Positions 26,327 to 37,802 of a stretch of DNA of 64,000 bases are shown in pieces. Below the pieces are notes generated by a model, which made no database searches, was not told the DNA's origin, and worked only from the letters and a program-made list of their open reading frames with translations. Numbering within the stretch: the stretch's first letter is position 1; every line of letters begins with the position of its first letter. The translations under genes and the position numbers were made by a program. The stretch spans positions 16,336,082-16,400,081 of the forward strand of contig NC_067207.1 of NCBI RefSeq assembly GCF_026262505.1, written 5' to 3'. The stretch is from Trichomonas vaginalis G3 (lineage: Eukaryota > Parabasalia > Trichomonadida > Trichomonadidae).

Positions 26327-28174
26327 ATGGCAACATCGAATTCCCTAGATGCATCTGGCCAGTTTATGTGGGATAGAGTAGCATATGCCTATGTTGATAG
26401 GGAACTCAAGCCAAATATTGAGCAATTTGATTTCTCAACAAATCATGTTAGCCAAAACACTGCAGGTCTTCTTTCTATGTTTCTTACGAACGAAGAATAC
26501 TGCCTTACATCATTAAATCTTACACAATGCAGATTAACAGAAAGTGCATCATGCACACTCTTCCAATCACTCGCTAAATCTAAAATTAAAGAACTAACTC
26601 TCGATAAGAACTTAATGACAGCGAAATGCTGCGAAGAATTATCTAAAGCACTCACAAGTAACCTTAATATAGAATATTTATCAATGGAAGGCTGTGATAT
26701 TTTAGCTGATTCTATGGTTACTCTAGTTAAAGCATTTCCAACAGCGAAGAACTTAAAAGTGGTTAGATTCGATAACAACTCAATGTTTGATAGAGGAGCT
26801 ATAGCTCTTGCAGAAGCAATCAAAGAAACGAATATCACTTCTCTTTCAGTAGCAGACAATCAGATATGGAAGGACGGTATCTTAGCCCTATTACAGGCAA
26901 TTACTGATCGCGGAATTATTGAAGAGCTTGATGTTTCGTATAATATTTTGGAATTACAAGCTCTTTCTCAATGCATTGAGAGAATTTCCACTCTTACTGC
27001 ATTAAATATTAGTGGATGCAAGGTCGATGAGACATTAATTGAACTCTTTTTCCAAAGCATTCAAAGATCAAAGCTCCAGACAATTATAATCAACGGATTG
27101 AATACGAACAAATTACCAATTGCATGGCCACATGTTCAAGATACTGTTTGGAACTCAATTAATTTCAAAGATCTCATTGAAGCAATTCGTAACACAGAAA
27201 CATTGACTGATGTCAGAATCGGTTTTCTTGAAAGCTACCAATTAGGAACTCTCATCGATACCCTCGAGCATCAACCAAGTAACGGCCAATTCAGCAAAAA
27301 ACTAACTTTATCCATGTACGATTTCGGCCGAACTGGCAATTGCTGGGTCGCCACAATACCATATTTCGAACTACAAGCACCATGCGATGTTTTCAAGTGG
27401 GCTTCCAAACTTGGGTTAAATGTCGCAGTCAGAGACATGCCAAGGTTCATCAAAGCGTCAAAGTTTGATGGTGCTCCTGTCACGAAAGTAGATTTTTCAG
27501 GCTGCAACATCGATAACGACTCCCTGAAAACATTATTAGATGGTCTTCACCAAGCAGGCATTGAAGAGCTTGATCTCTCCGGAAATCCATTTGATGACAA
27601 TGCTGTTGAAGCAATCATCTCATTCCTTGGAGATTCGCCTTTGTTCTCCCTCAAAATTGAAAAATCTAATTTGTCAGATTTCGGATTATCCAAATTGTTC
27701 TCATTCCTTCGCTCCCAGGATGGACAGTGCAATCCAATCAATATCAGTCTGTCATTCAACGGAGACACCAATGATGAACTCGCAACACACTCATGTTTCA
27801 ATGAACTTGCAGAAGTAGTTGCACAGGAATCCAAGCTTGAGACAATTACAATGACTGGACCAATCACATCCATCGATGCCGGAAAAGTCATTGTTTCACT
27901 TAAGAATAACGAAAGAATCACTTCACTCAAGTTACTAGGAACAATTCCTGACAAATACAAAGGACCATCAGTTCCGCCAGTCGACTACAGAGTCATGGAT
28001 GGATATATTCAGATGGCTAAGAACTTACACATCGTGTTAACTAACCCTGGTTCACATTGCAGACTTCACAATTTCGAATTCCCATTATTCGCTCAGAACT
28101 TCCTTTATAACGATCAGGTGTTGGAGTTCTGGAGTGAAGTGGAGTCCAAGCTCGATGAAAATGCTCGTTTGTGA
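26327..28174 (+). CDS. Leucine-rich-repeat protein (RNI type), 615 residues
   Basis: A series of ribonuclease-inhibitor-type LRRs, each a strand such as LTSLNLTQC, IKELTLDKN, IEYLSMEGC, LKVVRFDNN, ITSLSVADN, IEELDVSYN, LTALNISGC and later IEELDLSGNPFDDNAVEAII, alternating with helices. At least eight repeats lie in residues ~60-245 and ~390-560, with a less regular middle. No signal peptide or membrane segment, so a cytoplasmic protein-binding scaffold is likely. Such LRR proteins form large trichomonad families. Specific partner unknown. Confidence 0.8.
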   Translation: MATSNSLDASGQFMWDRVAYAYVDRELKPNIEQFDFSTNHVSQNTAGLLSMFLTNEEYCLTSLNLTQCRLTESASCTLFQSLAKSKIKELTLDKNLMTAKCCEELSKALTSNLNIEYLSMEGCDILADSMVTLVKAFPTAKNLKVVRFDNNSMFDRGAIALAEAIKETNITSLSVADNQIWKDGILALLQAITDRGIIEELDVSYNILELQALSQCIERISTLTALNISGCKVDETLIELFFQSIQRSKLQTIIINGLNTNKLPIAWPHVQDTVWNSINFKDLIEAIRNTETLTDVRIGFLESYQLGTLIDTLEHQPSNGQFSKKLTLSMYDFGRTGNCWVATIPYFELQAPCDVFKWASKLGLNVAVRDMPRFIKASKFDGAPVTKVDFSGCNIDNDSLKTLLDGLHQAGIEELDLSGNPFDDNAVEAIISFLGDSPLFSLKIEKSNLSDFGLSKLFSFLRSQDGQCNPINISLSFNGDTNDELATHSCFNELAEVVAQESKLETITMTGPITSIDAGKVIVSLKNNERITSLKLLGTIPDKYKGPSVPPVDYRVMDGYIQMAKNLHIVLTNPGSHCRLHNFEFPLFAQNFLYNDQVLEFWSEVESKLDENARL

Positions 28175-29128
28175 TTTTAGAAACTATAGAAATAAAATTG
28201 GATTTTTTTATTGTCTCTTTTAAATAATACATTATGCTTATTTTTAATACACTAATGAAACCTTCTTCACACTGCTGCAAGTATATAACAATCCATTGAT
28301 TATTTCAGATAGAAGATAGAAAATATTTAGATCTGTTGCATTTTATACATTGTATTTCACTTTAACTAGAAATGCATTCACAAATGTAATTCGCATTTTC
28401 TTATTTATTGGTCTGTGAAAGAATCGTAAATACAATTTCGACAAGATAAATGGAATAATTAACATTTACACTATGTAAGTATGTGGTAATTATATCACAA
28501 TACTCTCGCTCTTTGTTGTTAAAATATTGTTCATCGAAGATGATAAATATTGGTTATCAGCTAATAAATTTAGTAAATTCTTTCATACCTAATCGAAATA
28601 CGACAAACGAAGCCTGATGGTGAATAATGTAAAATTCGTTATTCCAATAAATTGAGAAGTGTCACAAAAAAACAAAAAATGAAGTCAAATGATTGAATAA
28701 CCAAAGACACTGCAGATATAGAAAGTCCTCTTGTTTGACTTGCAACTTTGTCATTCTCGCGCATTCATTACCATGCTTTGCTAAAATTATTTTGATAATT
28801 CTGAAATCTTCATTATAAATGAAACAGTTAAGAAATAGTATTCTAATGTATTTGATTATAATATAAAAATTCTTGTGAATTTTTTATCCGACCCGACAAT
28901 TTATATTAATTGCAGATTAAGCTTATCAAAAAGGAGATATTCATTTTTCCTTAATAAGTTGGATCAGTAAAGATAAAAAATTTTTTTCATTTTTAAAAAG
29001 TCAAATTAATGGACTTATTTTACATTTTTTAGAATAGTCTTAGGGTAATTATGCAAAATCTATCTTCTCCGTTATGCCCATAATATTGAGTAGTTTACAC
29101 TCGTTTTATAGAGAACGATAATAAAATA
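28175..29128. other. Intergenic gap, ~950 bp
   Basis: AT-rich, no open frame with coding character, no repeat or RNA signature that I can support. It presumably holds the promoter of the importin-like gene. Confidence 0.6.
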
Positions 29129-32100
29129 ATGGAGCCAGTGCAATATCTCTATTCTCTGTGTTCCATTTTCACTAATCAAGATGCTACGCGAATTAATGAT
29201 GCCGATGCAGAGCTCACGCAGCTCATTCAAGAGGAAAGCACGGTCTACAACTTAATCACAATTTTTCAACAAACCGATGACATGAAAATGAGAAATTTTG
29301 TTTCTACTATCCTCAGTCGATGCTTTAATAACGAAAAGTTTAATAATGGCGAAATTGTAGAGAGGTTACAACAATTCTTTTTTTCAAGTATTAGTCAAGA
29401 AACAAATTTTCAAATCAAAAAGAATCTTGCGTATTGCTGTTACGTTTTGTACGAGCACCTCCATAAGAAAGGTATAATTTGGGAACAATTTTTGCAATAT
29501 TCTTGGGAACTTCTACAAAATCCTGACCAACTTGCGATTGCGTTCTATATATGGTCACAAACATTTTTAGATATGAAAGACCTTTCAAATAATCTTAGCA
29601 AACAAGACGTATTTGATTTAGCCGTTGAAAACATCACAAATCCTGATCAAAACATTCGAATTCAAGCAGCAACATTTATCGAAGTCAACGTTAGTAACGA
29701 AACAGAAATACATTTAGACCCGGTTCCATTCTGCAATTTAATGAATCAGGCAGTTCAATTTTGTATTTACCAAGTCCCAGAAATCAACAGAGAAGAAGTG
29801 TGCGCAATGTTTAAGGTACTTGACGAAATAGTTCAGTTCTCGAGATTCGATACGAATTGCCACATTCCTCTCGAATTTAGTTGGGAGATAATGCAGGACG
29901 AAAATTTAGACATTGACATTAGGATGTCTGCAGCCAATGTCATAAGATGCGGTGATGTTCCGTTCCTAGAAAGCAAAACAGTCGATCAATACCTTGAAAT
30001 TTTAAGAATTTCGATAGAATTTACAGCCTTACTTACAAAACAGACAGAAGTATACAGCCGTCAATTTGAAATACTATACGAAGTAATTTGGGCCATTTCC
30101 GAGCTCGCACAAGATAATTTTGTTATTGACTACGTATTAGACTACATTCTTCAACTTAAGGAAGAACCAACAGTAGAAAACAGAATACTTGTATTATTCC
30201 TTATCGATGCCATTGCAGAGGGCAGCAGAGAGTACATTTACGCAAAATTGGCAAATATTATCACAGATATCAATTATTTTGGTGATTCCGATGATGATTT
30301 CGTTATTAAATACACCTGCCAAGTATTCGATAGCTTTATTGAGATTCTTCCGCTTGAATCCGGAATTGTTGTAAATCAAGTCTCAGAATACTTAGTTAAC
30401 CATTTCCCACACGAAGGAACAATCCAAACATTGATAAATCTCTTCACAACAGTAATTCCAAGGCCAGCAAATTACATGGACATTGTAAATAATTTAATTG
30501 AATACGTTTCACAGGTTGAAACAACTTCTGATGTATCCAAGATATTAGACTGCATTTCAGCCTGTTTCTGTCATCCGACAGAGACAAATGAAGAAATTTT
30601 CCAACAATTTGCTCCAAATTTACTGAAATTTGTTGAAGATGACAGCGAAACAGTTGTTTCTGTATTGAACATGTTCACGCAACTCATCAGACTCGCTCCA
30701 CAGTCAACAACACAAGACATAGAAACATTAATTCAACTAGCAAACGATACTCTTGAATCCGAAAACACGAAATACATGGCAAGTGCAATGAAGTTCTTGA
30801 GTGAGCTGTTTGCATTCCTCCCATTATCATTAGAACAGTACATGGACACTTTATTACCTGCGTTACTCGAATTAAAGGAACGTTACCCAATTCCTGAGAT
30901 AAAGAACGAAGCTGAAGGTGACCCACAACTCAGACTATTCCATATGAACCTCCTTCAATGCTTTGGCCACATGGTTGCTGTATTTCCAGAAGCAATTTCT
31001 GATTACGCCAACGACATCCTCGCGTGGATGAGATCTGCCCTCGACAACATCAAGCGAATGACAATAGCTACTTGCGAGGCACTCAGTTCCGCTTGCGAAG
31101 GATTTGTCGTAATTCGAGAAGTTATTGAGATCAACATTCTCGAAGAAATCGGTATAGACGTAGTCAGACTCATTGCAAACCTCGATGATCATTCAGAGAT
31201 TGTTGCATACCATAACTTGGCCGACAGATTGATAACGTTATTCCCAGAAGACTTGAATTCCGTAAAAGGAACAATTTTTGCCATCAAAATTTGCCAAGGA
31301 TTGTTTGGAGAGATTTTCGAGTTCATGCTATTTGATTTGTCACAGCACCCTGACTACCCTATACAGATATCCCTCACAAACTTAGTCAAGAAGTTAATAT
31401 ACTGCCAATTCGCAGAAGATTCTCCTCTTGCGGAGAATTTCTCAAGAATTTTGAAGGGGTCAAAAACAAGTACTTCTTGGTTCCATTTCAACTTGTTGGA
31501 GCTCGCATCTCTTCTTGCATCATTGAGAGGTGACATGGGAATATTCTCCAGCGAGACACTGATTGTTACAACTGAAGTAGCATTGAATCATCCAAACTCA
31601 AGTCCACAGAAATTGATGCTTTTCTTGGCTTATTGTTGCAATTTGTTCAGATTAAATCCGGAAGAATTCGAAAATTCTGGAATTATTTATCCGGCAAGAC
31701 TCGACCAGTTCTCCATCTTCTACCTGAAATATATAATGCCAATGCCTCCGGAAGTCAATATCGTGAGATTGGCCTTCTTCGCAAGTGTTGTTTTGATCAA
31801 AGGTTTCGATTATTTCCCAGAAGGATTCATTGATGCCGTAATTCAAAACAATTTAATTATTCCTCATTTGCCTCTTCCTGTTAATAACTTTGCTTGCGAA
31901 ATAATCATTCCTTTCTTGCAGCTGATGATGGAGAAATATCCTGATGTTTTCACAGAGCATTTCGACATGTCAGCCTTGAACATGCTTTGTTCATTACCTT
32001 TCTTTTTCCACAGAGTTCCTGCAGAAACTGTTGCTTTTTGTGTCCAAAGAATTCAACAGATTTCTCAGGAGAATTTGTTGGCTATGCTTCACGGAAACCA

Positions 32101-32149
32101 GTATTTGTATATAAGACTTAATAGAAATATCGCTCGCTTAACTGCTTAG
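29129..32149 (+). CDS. Importin-beta/karyopherin-like HEAT-repeat protein, 1006 residues
   Basis: Continuous alpha-solenoid of HEAT-like helices. The N-terminus (DAELTQLIQEESTVYNLITI, then MKMRNFVSTILSRCF) resembles importin-beta N-terminal repeats. A later segment (LLQCFGHMVAVFPEAISDYA, NDILAWMRSALDNIKRMTIA) is typical of importin-4/5-type karyopherins, as is the size of about 1000 residues. It would bind cargo and RanGTP and carry proteins through nuclear pores. The acidic loop expected in importins is not obvious. Family membership is likely, the subtype uncertain. Confidence 0.65.
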   Translation: MEPVQYLYSLCSIFTNQDATRINDADAELTQLIQEESTVYNLITIFQQTDDMKMRNFVSTILSRCFNNEKFNNGEIVERLQQFFFSSISQETNFQIKKNLAYCCYVLYEHLHKKGIIWEQFLQYSWELLQNPDQLAIAFYIWSQTFLDMKDLSNNLSKQDVFDLAVENITNPDQNIRIQAATFIEVNVSNETEIHLDPVPFCNLMNQAVQFCIYQVPEINREEVCAMFKVLDEIVQFSRFDTNCHIPLEFSWEIMQDENLDIDIRMSAANVIRCGDVPFLESKTVDQYLEILRISIEFTALLTKQTEVYSRQFEILYEVIWAISELAQDNFVIDYVLDYILQLKEEPTVENRILVLFLIDAIAEGSREYIYAKLANIITDINYFGDSDDDFVIKYTCQVFDSFIEILPLESGIVVNQVSEYLVNHFPHEGTIQTLINLFTTVIPRPANYMDIVNNLIEYVSQVETTSDVSKILDCISACFCHPTETNEEIFQQFAPNLLKFVEDDSETVVSVLNMFTQLIRLAPQSTTQDIETLIQLANDTLESENTKYMASAMKFLSELFAFLPLSLEQYMDTLLPALLELKERYPIPEIKNEAEGDPQLRLFHMNLLQCFGHMVAVFPEAISDYANDILAWMRSALDNIKRMTIATCEALSSACEGFVVIREVIEINILEEIGIDVVRLIANLDDHSEIVAYHNLADRLITLFPEDLNSVKGTIFAIKICQGLFGEIFEFMLFDLSQHPDYPIQISLTNLVKKLIYCQFAEDSPLAENFSRILKGSKTSTSWFHFNLLELASLLASLRGDMGIFSSETLIVTTEVALNHPNSSPQKLMLFLAYCCNLFRLNPEEFENSGIIYPARLDQFSIFYLKYIMPMPPEVNIVRLAFFASVVLIKGFDYFPEGFIDAVIQNNLIIPHLPLPVNNFACEIIIPFLQLMMEKYPDVFTEHFDMSALNMLCSLPFFFHRVPAETVAFCVQRIQQISQENLLAMLHGNQYLYIRLNRNIARLTA

Positions 32150-32587
32150 AATCATATTTTCTTTATTATATTTTTTGCTTTTATGTTATATTTTTTTTAT
32201 GTAATTTTAATTATAATTTTTGTTCGATTAAATTTAAATATCATATTAAATGTCTTAAGCTTTTTCTTTTTTCTCTACTTAATTCATCCAAAATGCATTA
32301 AATTTATTGAAATATTGTTATCGAATTCAAGATATTCCTTGCAAAATTACGATGACTTTGATATTTTTACACGACCATTCGAGTGATTAAATCCCCTGGC
32401 TGTAGAACTAATATTCAAAGTGAAATTTCAAAAATTAAACGTTAGCTTATCGATAAGAAAAATGAAAATAAAATATTATAAACCACTATGGTCCTAAGGT
32501 ACATTTGCACTAATAATTATCAAATGAACGATTATTTTTTGGTTGTTACATTTCGAAGATTTTTTTTCACATCCCTTTGATAAAAAA
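32150..32587. other. Intergenic gap with GTACATT motif
   Basis: AT-rich spacer. An AAGGTACATTTGCACTAA word near 32497, about 90 bp before the next ATG, resembles words near 35440 and 38600. Otherwise nothing supported. Confidence 0.4.
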
Positions 32588-33127
32588 ATGAGTTCTGCAG
32601 CTGATCAACAACAGCTTAATATACTCCAGAAGGCAATGGAGAAGCATATGAAGGTTGAGCAGATGGAAGAAGAGAACGACAAAATCAGACAACAAATACA
32701 AACCAGACAAGAAACTTTCGAAAGATTAAATCAGCTTTCACTTGCAGCTGCAACATTGTTAGGCTCAGTAGATAGCTCAGCTCCAGTTACAGAGATGTCT
32801 TCCGCAAAATGCCTTTCAAAACTCGAAGAATCTGATGCAGTCAATGGTGAAAACGATCATTTCGAAGATGATCAAGTTAAAATCATAGTCGGAAAATATA
32901 TTAACCACTTACTTTCTAAACTTGTTGATTTCGCTGAGAGAAATCCAGAGCAAATCGATATTTTTGGAATGCAAGAAATCGAAGACGAGATGTCTCAACT
33001 TTACATATTTGGAGAAGATAAGAAGATTATTCCTACTACAAAGCCAACAGAAGGCTGGAAGCAAAGTGCAGCTGTTCATCATCAGCTCTTCGAAAAGCTT
33101 CATTCCTATATTGAAGATAATAAATAA
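32588..33127 (+). CDS. Coiled-coil hypothetical protein, 179 residues
   Basis: ATG 32588 chosen (MSSAADQQQLNILQKAMEKH). The frame extends 45 bp further up without an ATG, and TCACATCCC, an Inr-like box, stands ~20 bp before it. Residues about 8-55 form a coiled coil, and a second helical region lies at 98-130 (VKIIVGKYINHLLSKLVDFA). The middle is serine/acid-rich. Short, soluble, intronless. No family recognised. The layout (N-terminal coiled coil, C-terminal helical domain) suits a small subunit of a larger assembly, which is inference only. Confidence 0.65.
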   Translation: MSSAADQQQLNILQKAMEKHMKVEQMEEENDKIRQQIQTRQETFERLNQLSLAAATLLGSVDSSAPVTEMSSAKCLSKLEESDAVNGENDHFEDDQVKIIVGKYINHLLSKLVDFAERNPEQIDIFGMQEIEDEMSQLYIFGEDKKIIPTTKPTEGWKQSAAVHHQLFEKLHSYIEDNK

Positions 33128-33337
33128 CTGTTATAATATTACATATGTTAAAACATTACAATTGTTTTCAAAATTCAAAAGGATTTTTTTATGAAAAAAA
33201 TTTAAAAGTTTTTTTTAAAAAAAATGAGTAATGTTTTAATTAATAACAAAAGCAATATAATTCATTTATACTGATGGAAATCCAAACATATACAATAAAC
33301 ATTTATAGACAAAAATAAACAACAAATAAATATAAAA

Positions 33338-35233
33338 TCACTCCTTTGGCTTCGATTGCTTGCCAAATAACTCATTAATCTTCTTCTCCTGAGCCTTAAA
33401 ATCAAACAAATCCTTAATTTCATATAATTTCGCTTTGACATCGTATTTTTCGAAGTTCATTGCTTCCTTAGCAATTGCCGCCCAGTTCTTCATGCATTGG
33501 TGCTCAATTTCATAGCGTTTCCTGCGAGAATCATTTGTATTTTTATTTCTCATTTTGAGAAACGCCGTTCTATTGAGCTTTCCCATCTCAGCGAGTACCT
33601 GCGATGCCTTCTCGCGGATGGATTGCGACCAATGGAGCTCACTTAAACGCTTCACGTTGTCATACATCACAGTTACAGCGTGGCGAGAGTCATTTTCAAC
33701 CCATTGGTCGAGCTTTGGCCTTAGCCATAGGAAAAGCGTGGCATTGATGATCCTGAGATGTGTTGAGAGCAAACAAATTGTTAATATAATAAAAGTTCGT
33801 TTGCTGACGTTCATCATTTGCTCTGGAGTCATCTTTTGGCATACATATATCAGGAACTCAATATGGGCTGACATAATGAGAGTATTGTCCGATTGCCAAT
33901 GAGTTAGTAAATAATCGTAAAATTCATTAGCAATGAGCGGATCAGATGTGAACAATGATGTAAGGAGTTGCTGCAGGTGCTGTCCGAATAAGTAAATATG
34001 GGGAGATTTGATCAAAGGAAAGACGGCGTTTCGAATTAGTTTAAGAATCTCTGGAGTAAACGTTCTGTTGAGGCGGGTAAACATATGGGATGAGAAAACC
34101 AAAAGCGGAGGAACGCAGTATGGAGGTAACATTTTGTTTTGGTATTCTATCAAATGATCGTATGTCATTTGAAGAAGTATTGGTCTTTCCGCATTGTGGA
34201 AATCGTAGTAAGTACGTAAGAATGATAGGAGTTGAAGACGTTCGTTGTTATCTGGAATATCGATTAAATGAAAGATTTTCTTGATGAGTCTCATATTGAG
34301 GAGTGGAGATTCAGGAAACAACTGAGCGAAGCGATTTAATATTTGATAGCAGTAGAACAGATGATGCCATCCCGTTTCTATTACAACATTGACATAAGAT
34401 TGAGAAATAAGAGGGTCTGGAAAGATCAGATCTTGATCGAATATGTTCTTTTTGATCATCTTGAATATTTTAACTTGAAGATCTTCGTTGAGTTTCTTAA
34501 CCTCGTTTGGATTTTCGAAAAACTGAACAATCTCGCACAAAGAGCGTGATTTAATATCTCTATCAGCTGCCGTTGGACCATTGTCGTTAAAATCGTAAAC
34601 ATTTTTGCAAATCTCTAATTTTTGCTCTAATATCCTTCCAAATTGAGGATCTTTGACAGGAGGTAAAGGAGGAGGTTTGTCGTACTTTGATTCTCCTTTT
34701 GTGAAGTTTCTCTGGCATGTTAAGGTAATTGCGCCAGTTAATTCATTATCTAAAGTTGGCGAAGGTTTTGGCGTAGTTGGTCTCTGAGCATTTGCTAGAG
34801 GGATAATATGTAATATCTTTGGACCCATTTCTTTAATTTCAATTTTATCAGGAATTGCTTCTGGATATGATTTTGCGAAAAGAGCTGGATTATGAAAGCT
34901 ATTAAGCCCATGAGGAGCTTGTCTAAGTGGAGGTAAACACGATTTTCTTATAGTTTGATCTTGAGACGATTGACTTCGAAGCGGTGGTAATAAAGATTTT
35001 TGCTTAAAAGCTTGAGCTGATCCCATAAAACTTTGGGGTTTAGCCATGGGCAATGGAAAATCATTTGGAGTATTATCGATACCGTCATTTACGCTTCTAG
35101 CATCATTATTGTCATCTAAATCCAAAGGAGCCAACTGCATATGCTTAAATGCATAATAATTGACTGATTTTCTAGTAGAAGAACTAGATGATCGACCAGA
35201 CAAAGATGGATGTGTAGCGCCTAGTCCTATCAT
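33338..35233 (-). CDS. PP2A regulatory subunit B56-like protein, 631 residues
   Basis: N-terminal ~220 residues are low-complexity with serine runs and proline-rich stretches (PPPLPPVKDP). A HEAT-like alpha-solenoid follows that parallels B56 subunits: SLCEIVQFFENPNEVKKLNE, then GWHHLFYCYQILNRFAQLFP, then LNMRLIKKIFHLIDIPDNNE and LQLLSFLRTYYDFHNAERPI, ending near HWSQSIREKASQVLAEMGKL. B56 proteins direct phosphatase 2A to substrates. Divergent but collinear over most of the family core. Cytoplasmic or nuclear. A GTGAATGTACCTTTCC word lies ~200 bp upstream of the start. Confidence 0.75.
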   Translation of the reverse strand: MIGLGATHPSLSGRSSSSSTRKSVNYYAFKHMQLAPLDLDDNNDARSVNDGIDNTPNDFPLPMAKPQSFMGSAQAFKQKSLLPPLRSQSSQDQTIRKSCLPPLRQAPHGLNSFHNPALFAKSYPEAIPDKIEIKEMGPKILHIIPLANAQRPTTPKPSPTLDNELTGAITLTCQRNFTKGESKYDKPPPLPPVKDPQFGRILEQKLEICKNVYDFNDNGPTAADRDIKSRSLCEIVQFFENPNEVKKLNEDLQVKIFKMIKKNIFDQDLIFPDPLISQSYVNVVIETGWHHLFYCYQILNRFAQLFPESPLLNMRLIKKIFHLIDIPDNNERLQLLSFLRTYYDFHNAERPILLQMTYDHLIEYQNKMLPPYCVPPLLVFSSHMFTRLNRTFTPEILKLIRNAVFPLIKSPHIYLFGQHLQQLLTSLFTSDPLIANEFYDYLLTHWQSDNTLIMSAHIEFLIYVCQKMTPEQMMNVSKRTFIILTICLLSTHLRIINATLFLWLRPKLDQWVENDSRHAVTVMYDNVKRLSELHWSQSIREKASQVLAEMGKLNRTAFLKMRNKNTNDSRRKRYEIEHQCMKNWAAIAKEAMNFEKYDVKAKLYEIKDLFDFKAQEKKINELFGKQSKPKE

Positions 35234-36234
35234 CTAATTTATTTTGAATTGTTACAAAGAACGCAACGAATTTTTTTTTGGTCGAAATTATGGAGTTATT
35301 TGCATTGTTAATTTACTAATGAAGCGTAAATTGATACACATATATAGAATATTGAACAATTTTCACAATATATTTTGTGTAAAGAAATTGAAATAATATT
35401 CAAAAGTCCTCTTTCAATTGTTCGTAGATATACGGAAAGGTACATTCACTATTTTTGACAAAATTTTAAATTTTCATGGGGTTGTAAATCTTATAATAAC
35501 TAGATGAATAAGGAATGAATCCCAGTATAATGTGCATCATTATATTAAACACTATATGTAAGGCTAATGATTCTATTAACACTTATGAAGATCTATAGTA
35601 TTTGAGCAGATAAATTTGATAATTTCCAAAACTCTTATATTTCAAAATTAAAGTGTGCGAATGCATTTAAATGAGAGCAAAAAGAGATTGATGCTGTTAA
35701 AACTAGGTGTTAATTTGCAATTATTTCGCATCACAAGAACTACCCAGTAAATTCGGCTATCTTTCTTTGCAATTATTCTCCATTATACCTATAATATAAT
35801 GGTTAGGGTTTGAAGAAAAGTTACTAGAGAATTATTGACTTTTGAAATAATGCAGAATTTTACTTGAAGAAATCATTAATTTATGAGTTCCAAATTGCTA
35901 AGCATGACGAAGGATCATTAAATTTGCTACAATTAAATACATTTATTGCAGAATTAAGATTTTTGAAATTAAAAGTTTGAAATATTGCCTTTTTGAATAA
36001 AAATTTAAATTTTATTATATAATCATGATAATATCTTATAGAAATTAAAAGAAAATATTTTAAACCATTCAAATATTTTGAATGTCTTATCAATTTAAAA
36101 TATTAAAAGATAGCTTGATTTTATCATCATTAGTTGTTATCAAAGTTTTCTTCTTTTGATGAACAACAGTAAATGATTTGTTAATAGCTTGTCTTCCTTT
36201 TTTGCACCAAAATCAAAATTCTCACCCGATCAGT

Positions 36235-37704
36235 AATCGAAAATTTTGTAGCATACGATTATTTTCCATTGAAAAATTATCACTAAAAAACTTTAAAAAA
36301 TTAACTTTTATTCTTAATTTCATGTATGAAGGAGGTAGGAAATGACTTTAAGATTGACATCCTATTCATGGCTAAAGTTTTAGGAACTTTGAAGCCTAAT
36401 TTGATATTGAAATTTTGGAAGATCAATGAATATGGGGATAAAAGTTGCATATCCTTGGACATTAAGAGGACATGTTATGAGAGTGGATAGCGTTCGACGA
36501 TTCACTGAAAAAGTTACTCCTCGAAAAGACTATCTAAAGCCATCAAGTTTTTTGAATATTTTCTATCGTCTTTTTATTTTTAGTAAATTAGGATGCTCAT
36601 TAAGGGTGCGCCCGGGAGGATCATGTAAACTTCAGAATTTAGAACCGTATTTTTTAAGGTAGGAAAACTCTAAAAATATCAAAAAATACAACTTGGCTCC
36701 ATAATAATTCTGTCATGGTGGCTGTTTGTATCCCCTAGTATTTTCCTCTTGAATCTCTTTTTCTGTCGAAATTAAATTCAAATCTCAGAAGTAGAAGTGA
36801 ATAATCGACTTATTACTGCTATTATACGAATAAATAAATTCATTATATTATTTTTATTTACATAATATCTGTTTGAAGTCCATAATTCTATAAATTTTTC
36901 TTCAAAAACATTACAATCTTGATAGTTTTGATACTGTTTAATAGGTTTTTGGCACCTTATTTAGTATTTACTACATATAGAGTCGATCTAAACTTAATTT
37001 TCGGAAATTTAAAATATTTATTATAAGTAAAATCTGATTTGAAATTTATGTTTAACTACTCATATCTTGCATTATCCTGAGTAGCTTTTGTAAAAATTCA
37101 TCAAAAAAAATTTTAACGTGCTTTAATTTTTATTTTTTAAAATAATGCATATTATTATATAACTAGCATATTTACAAATTTTAGTGCTTTCAAAAATTTA
37201 ATCCTCCTCCTCAAATAAACGTACATCCAGGTGGCCTGTTTTTTGCAAAAAATAAAATTTCATTTTTTATGCTTAAAAAGTCAGAATTTTTATTTGCTTC
37301 TGGGATATATGATGGCTATATCAGATGCCCATTCTTTTTGATACTCAACATTAAACATAAAACTTAGCCGTTAAGGCTCTTCTGAAGATATTTTTTTTTC
37401 CGAAAAATTTTCGAAAAAAATCAAAAAATTTAAAAATCCCCGAATCTGCAGGGATTTTAAAAAATTCTTTTTAGTAAAACTTAAGGATATTGTATCAGAT
37501 ATATTGGTATGGGCAAATTCAATTTTAATCCAATATTCATCGAGATATTAAGTTAACGAAGCTTTCAAAATTGAGAGGGTAATCCTCCTCCTCTCAAATA
37601 AACGTACATGCGGGTGCACCCTTAAACAGTATGATTAAATATACAAAAATTTTTAATTTATTTTTCAAGGGAAAATAATCGTACGCTACAAAATTCTTTC
37701 GATT
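36235..37704. mobile_element. Inverted-repeat element, ~1.47 kb (non-autonomous)
   Basis: Ends are imperfect inverted repeats of about 33 bp. Left 36235-36267 contains TTTTGTAGCATACGATTATT. Right 37670-37704 contains AATAATCGTACGCTACAAAA. There is no transposase frame inside. The TTAA-flanked element at 36600-37625 is nested in it. Another TTTTGTAGC inverted pair follows immediately at 37727-37802. Confidence 0.6.
36600..37625. mobile_element. TTAA-flanked repeat element, copy 1 (~1.03 kb)
   Basis: Starts TTAAGGGTGCGCCCGGGAGG at 36600 and ends GCGGGTGCACCCTTAA at 37625. Both ends have TTAA next to a GGGTGC inverted end, as expected for TTAA-targeting (piggyBac-type) insertion. The right-end word CTCAAATAAACGTACAT occurs twice (near 37211 and 37592). 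Copy 2 at 51995-54309 is collinear, roughly 80% alike by eye. No coding frame seen. Confidence 0.65.
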
Positions 37705-37726
37705 CATCATTCAATTGAGAATGATA

Positions 37727-37802
37727 ATTTTGTAGCATATTTAGAAAAATGCTCGGTCGCTGGCGCTCCCTTCGCATTTTTCTAAAAAACGCTACAAAAT
37801 TA
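37727..37802. repeat. Strong hairpin, ~26-bp arms
   Basis: ATTTTGTAGCATATTTAGAA plus AAATGC is followed by a GC-rich 20-bp loop (GGTCGCTGGCGCTCCC) and the near-exact inverted arm ending CGCTACAAAAT. The arms repeat the TTTTGTAGC ends of the adjacent element, so it may be a deletion derivative of that family. Confidence 0.75.

Noticed and set aside
32183-32386. Hydrophobic 67-residue frame after the importin-like gene
   Set aside because: Driven by T-rich intergenic sequence; no start context or family resemblance.
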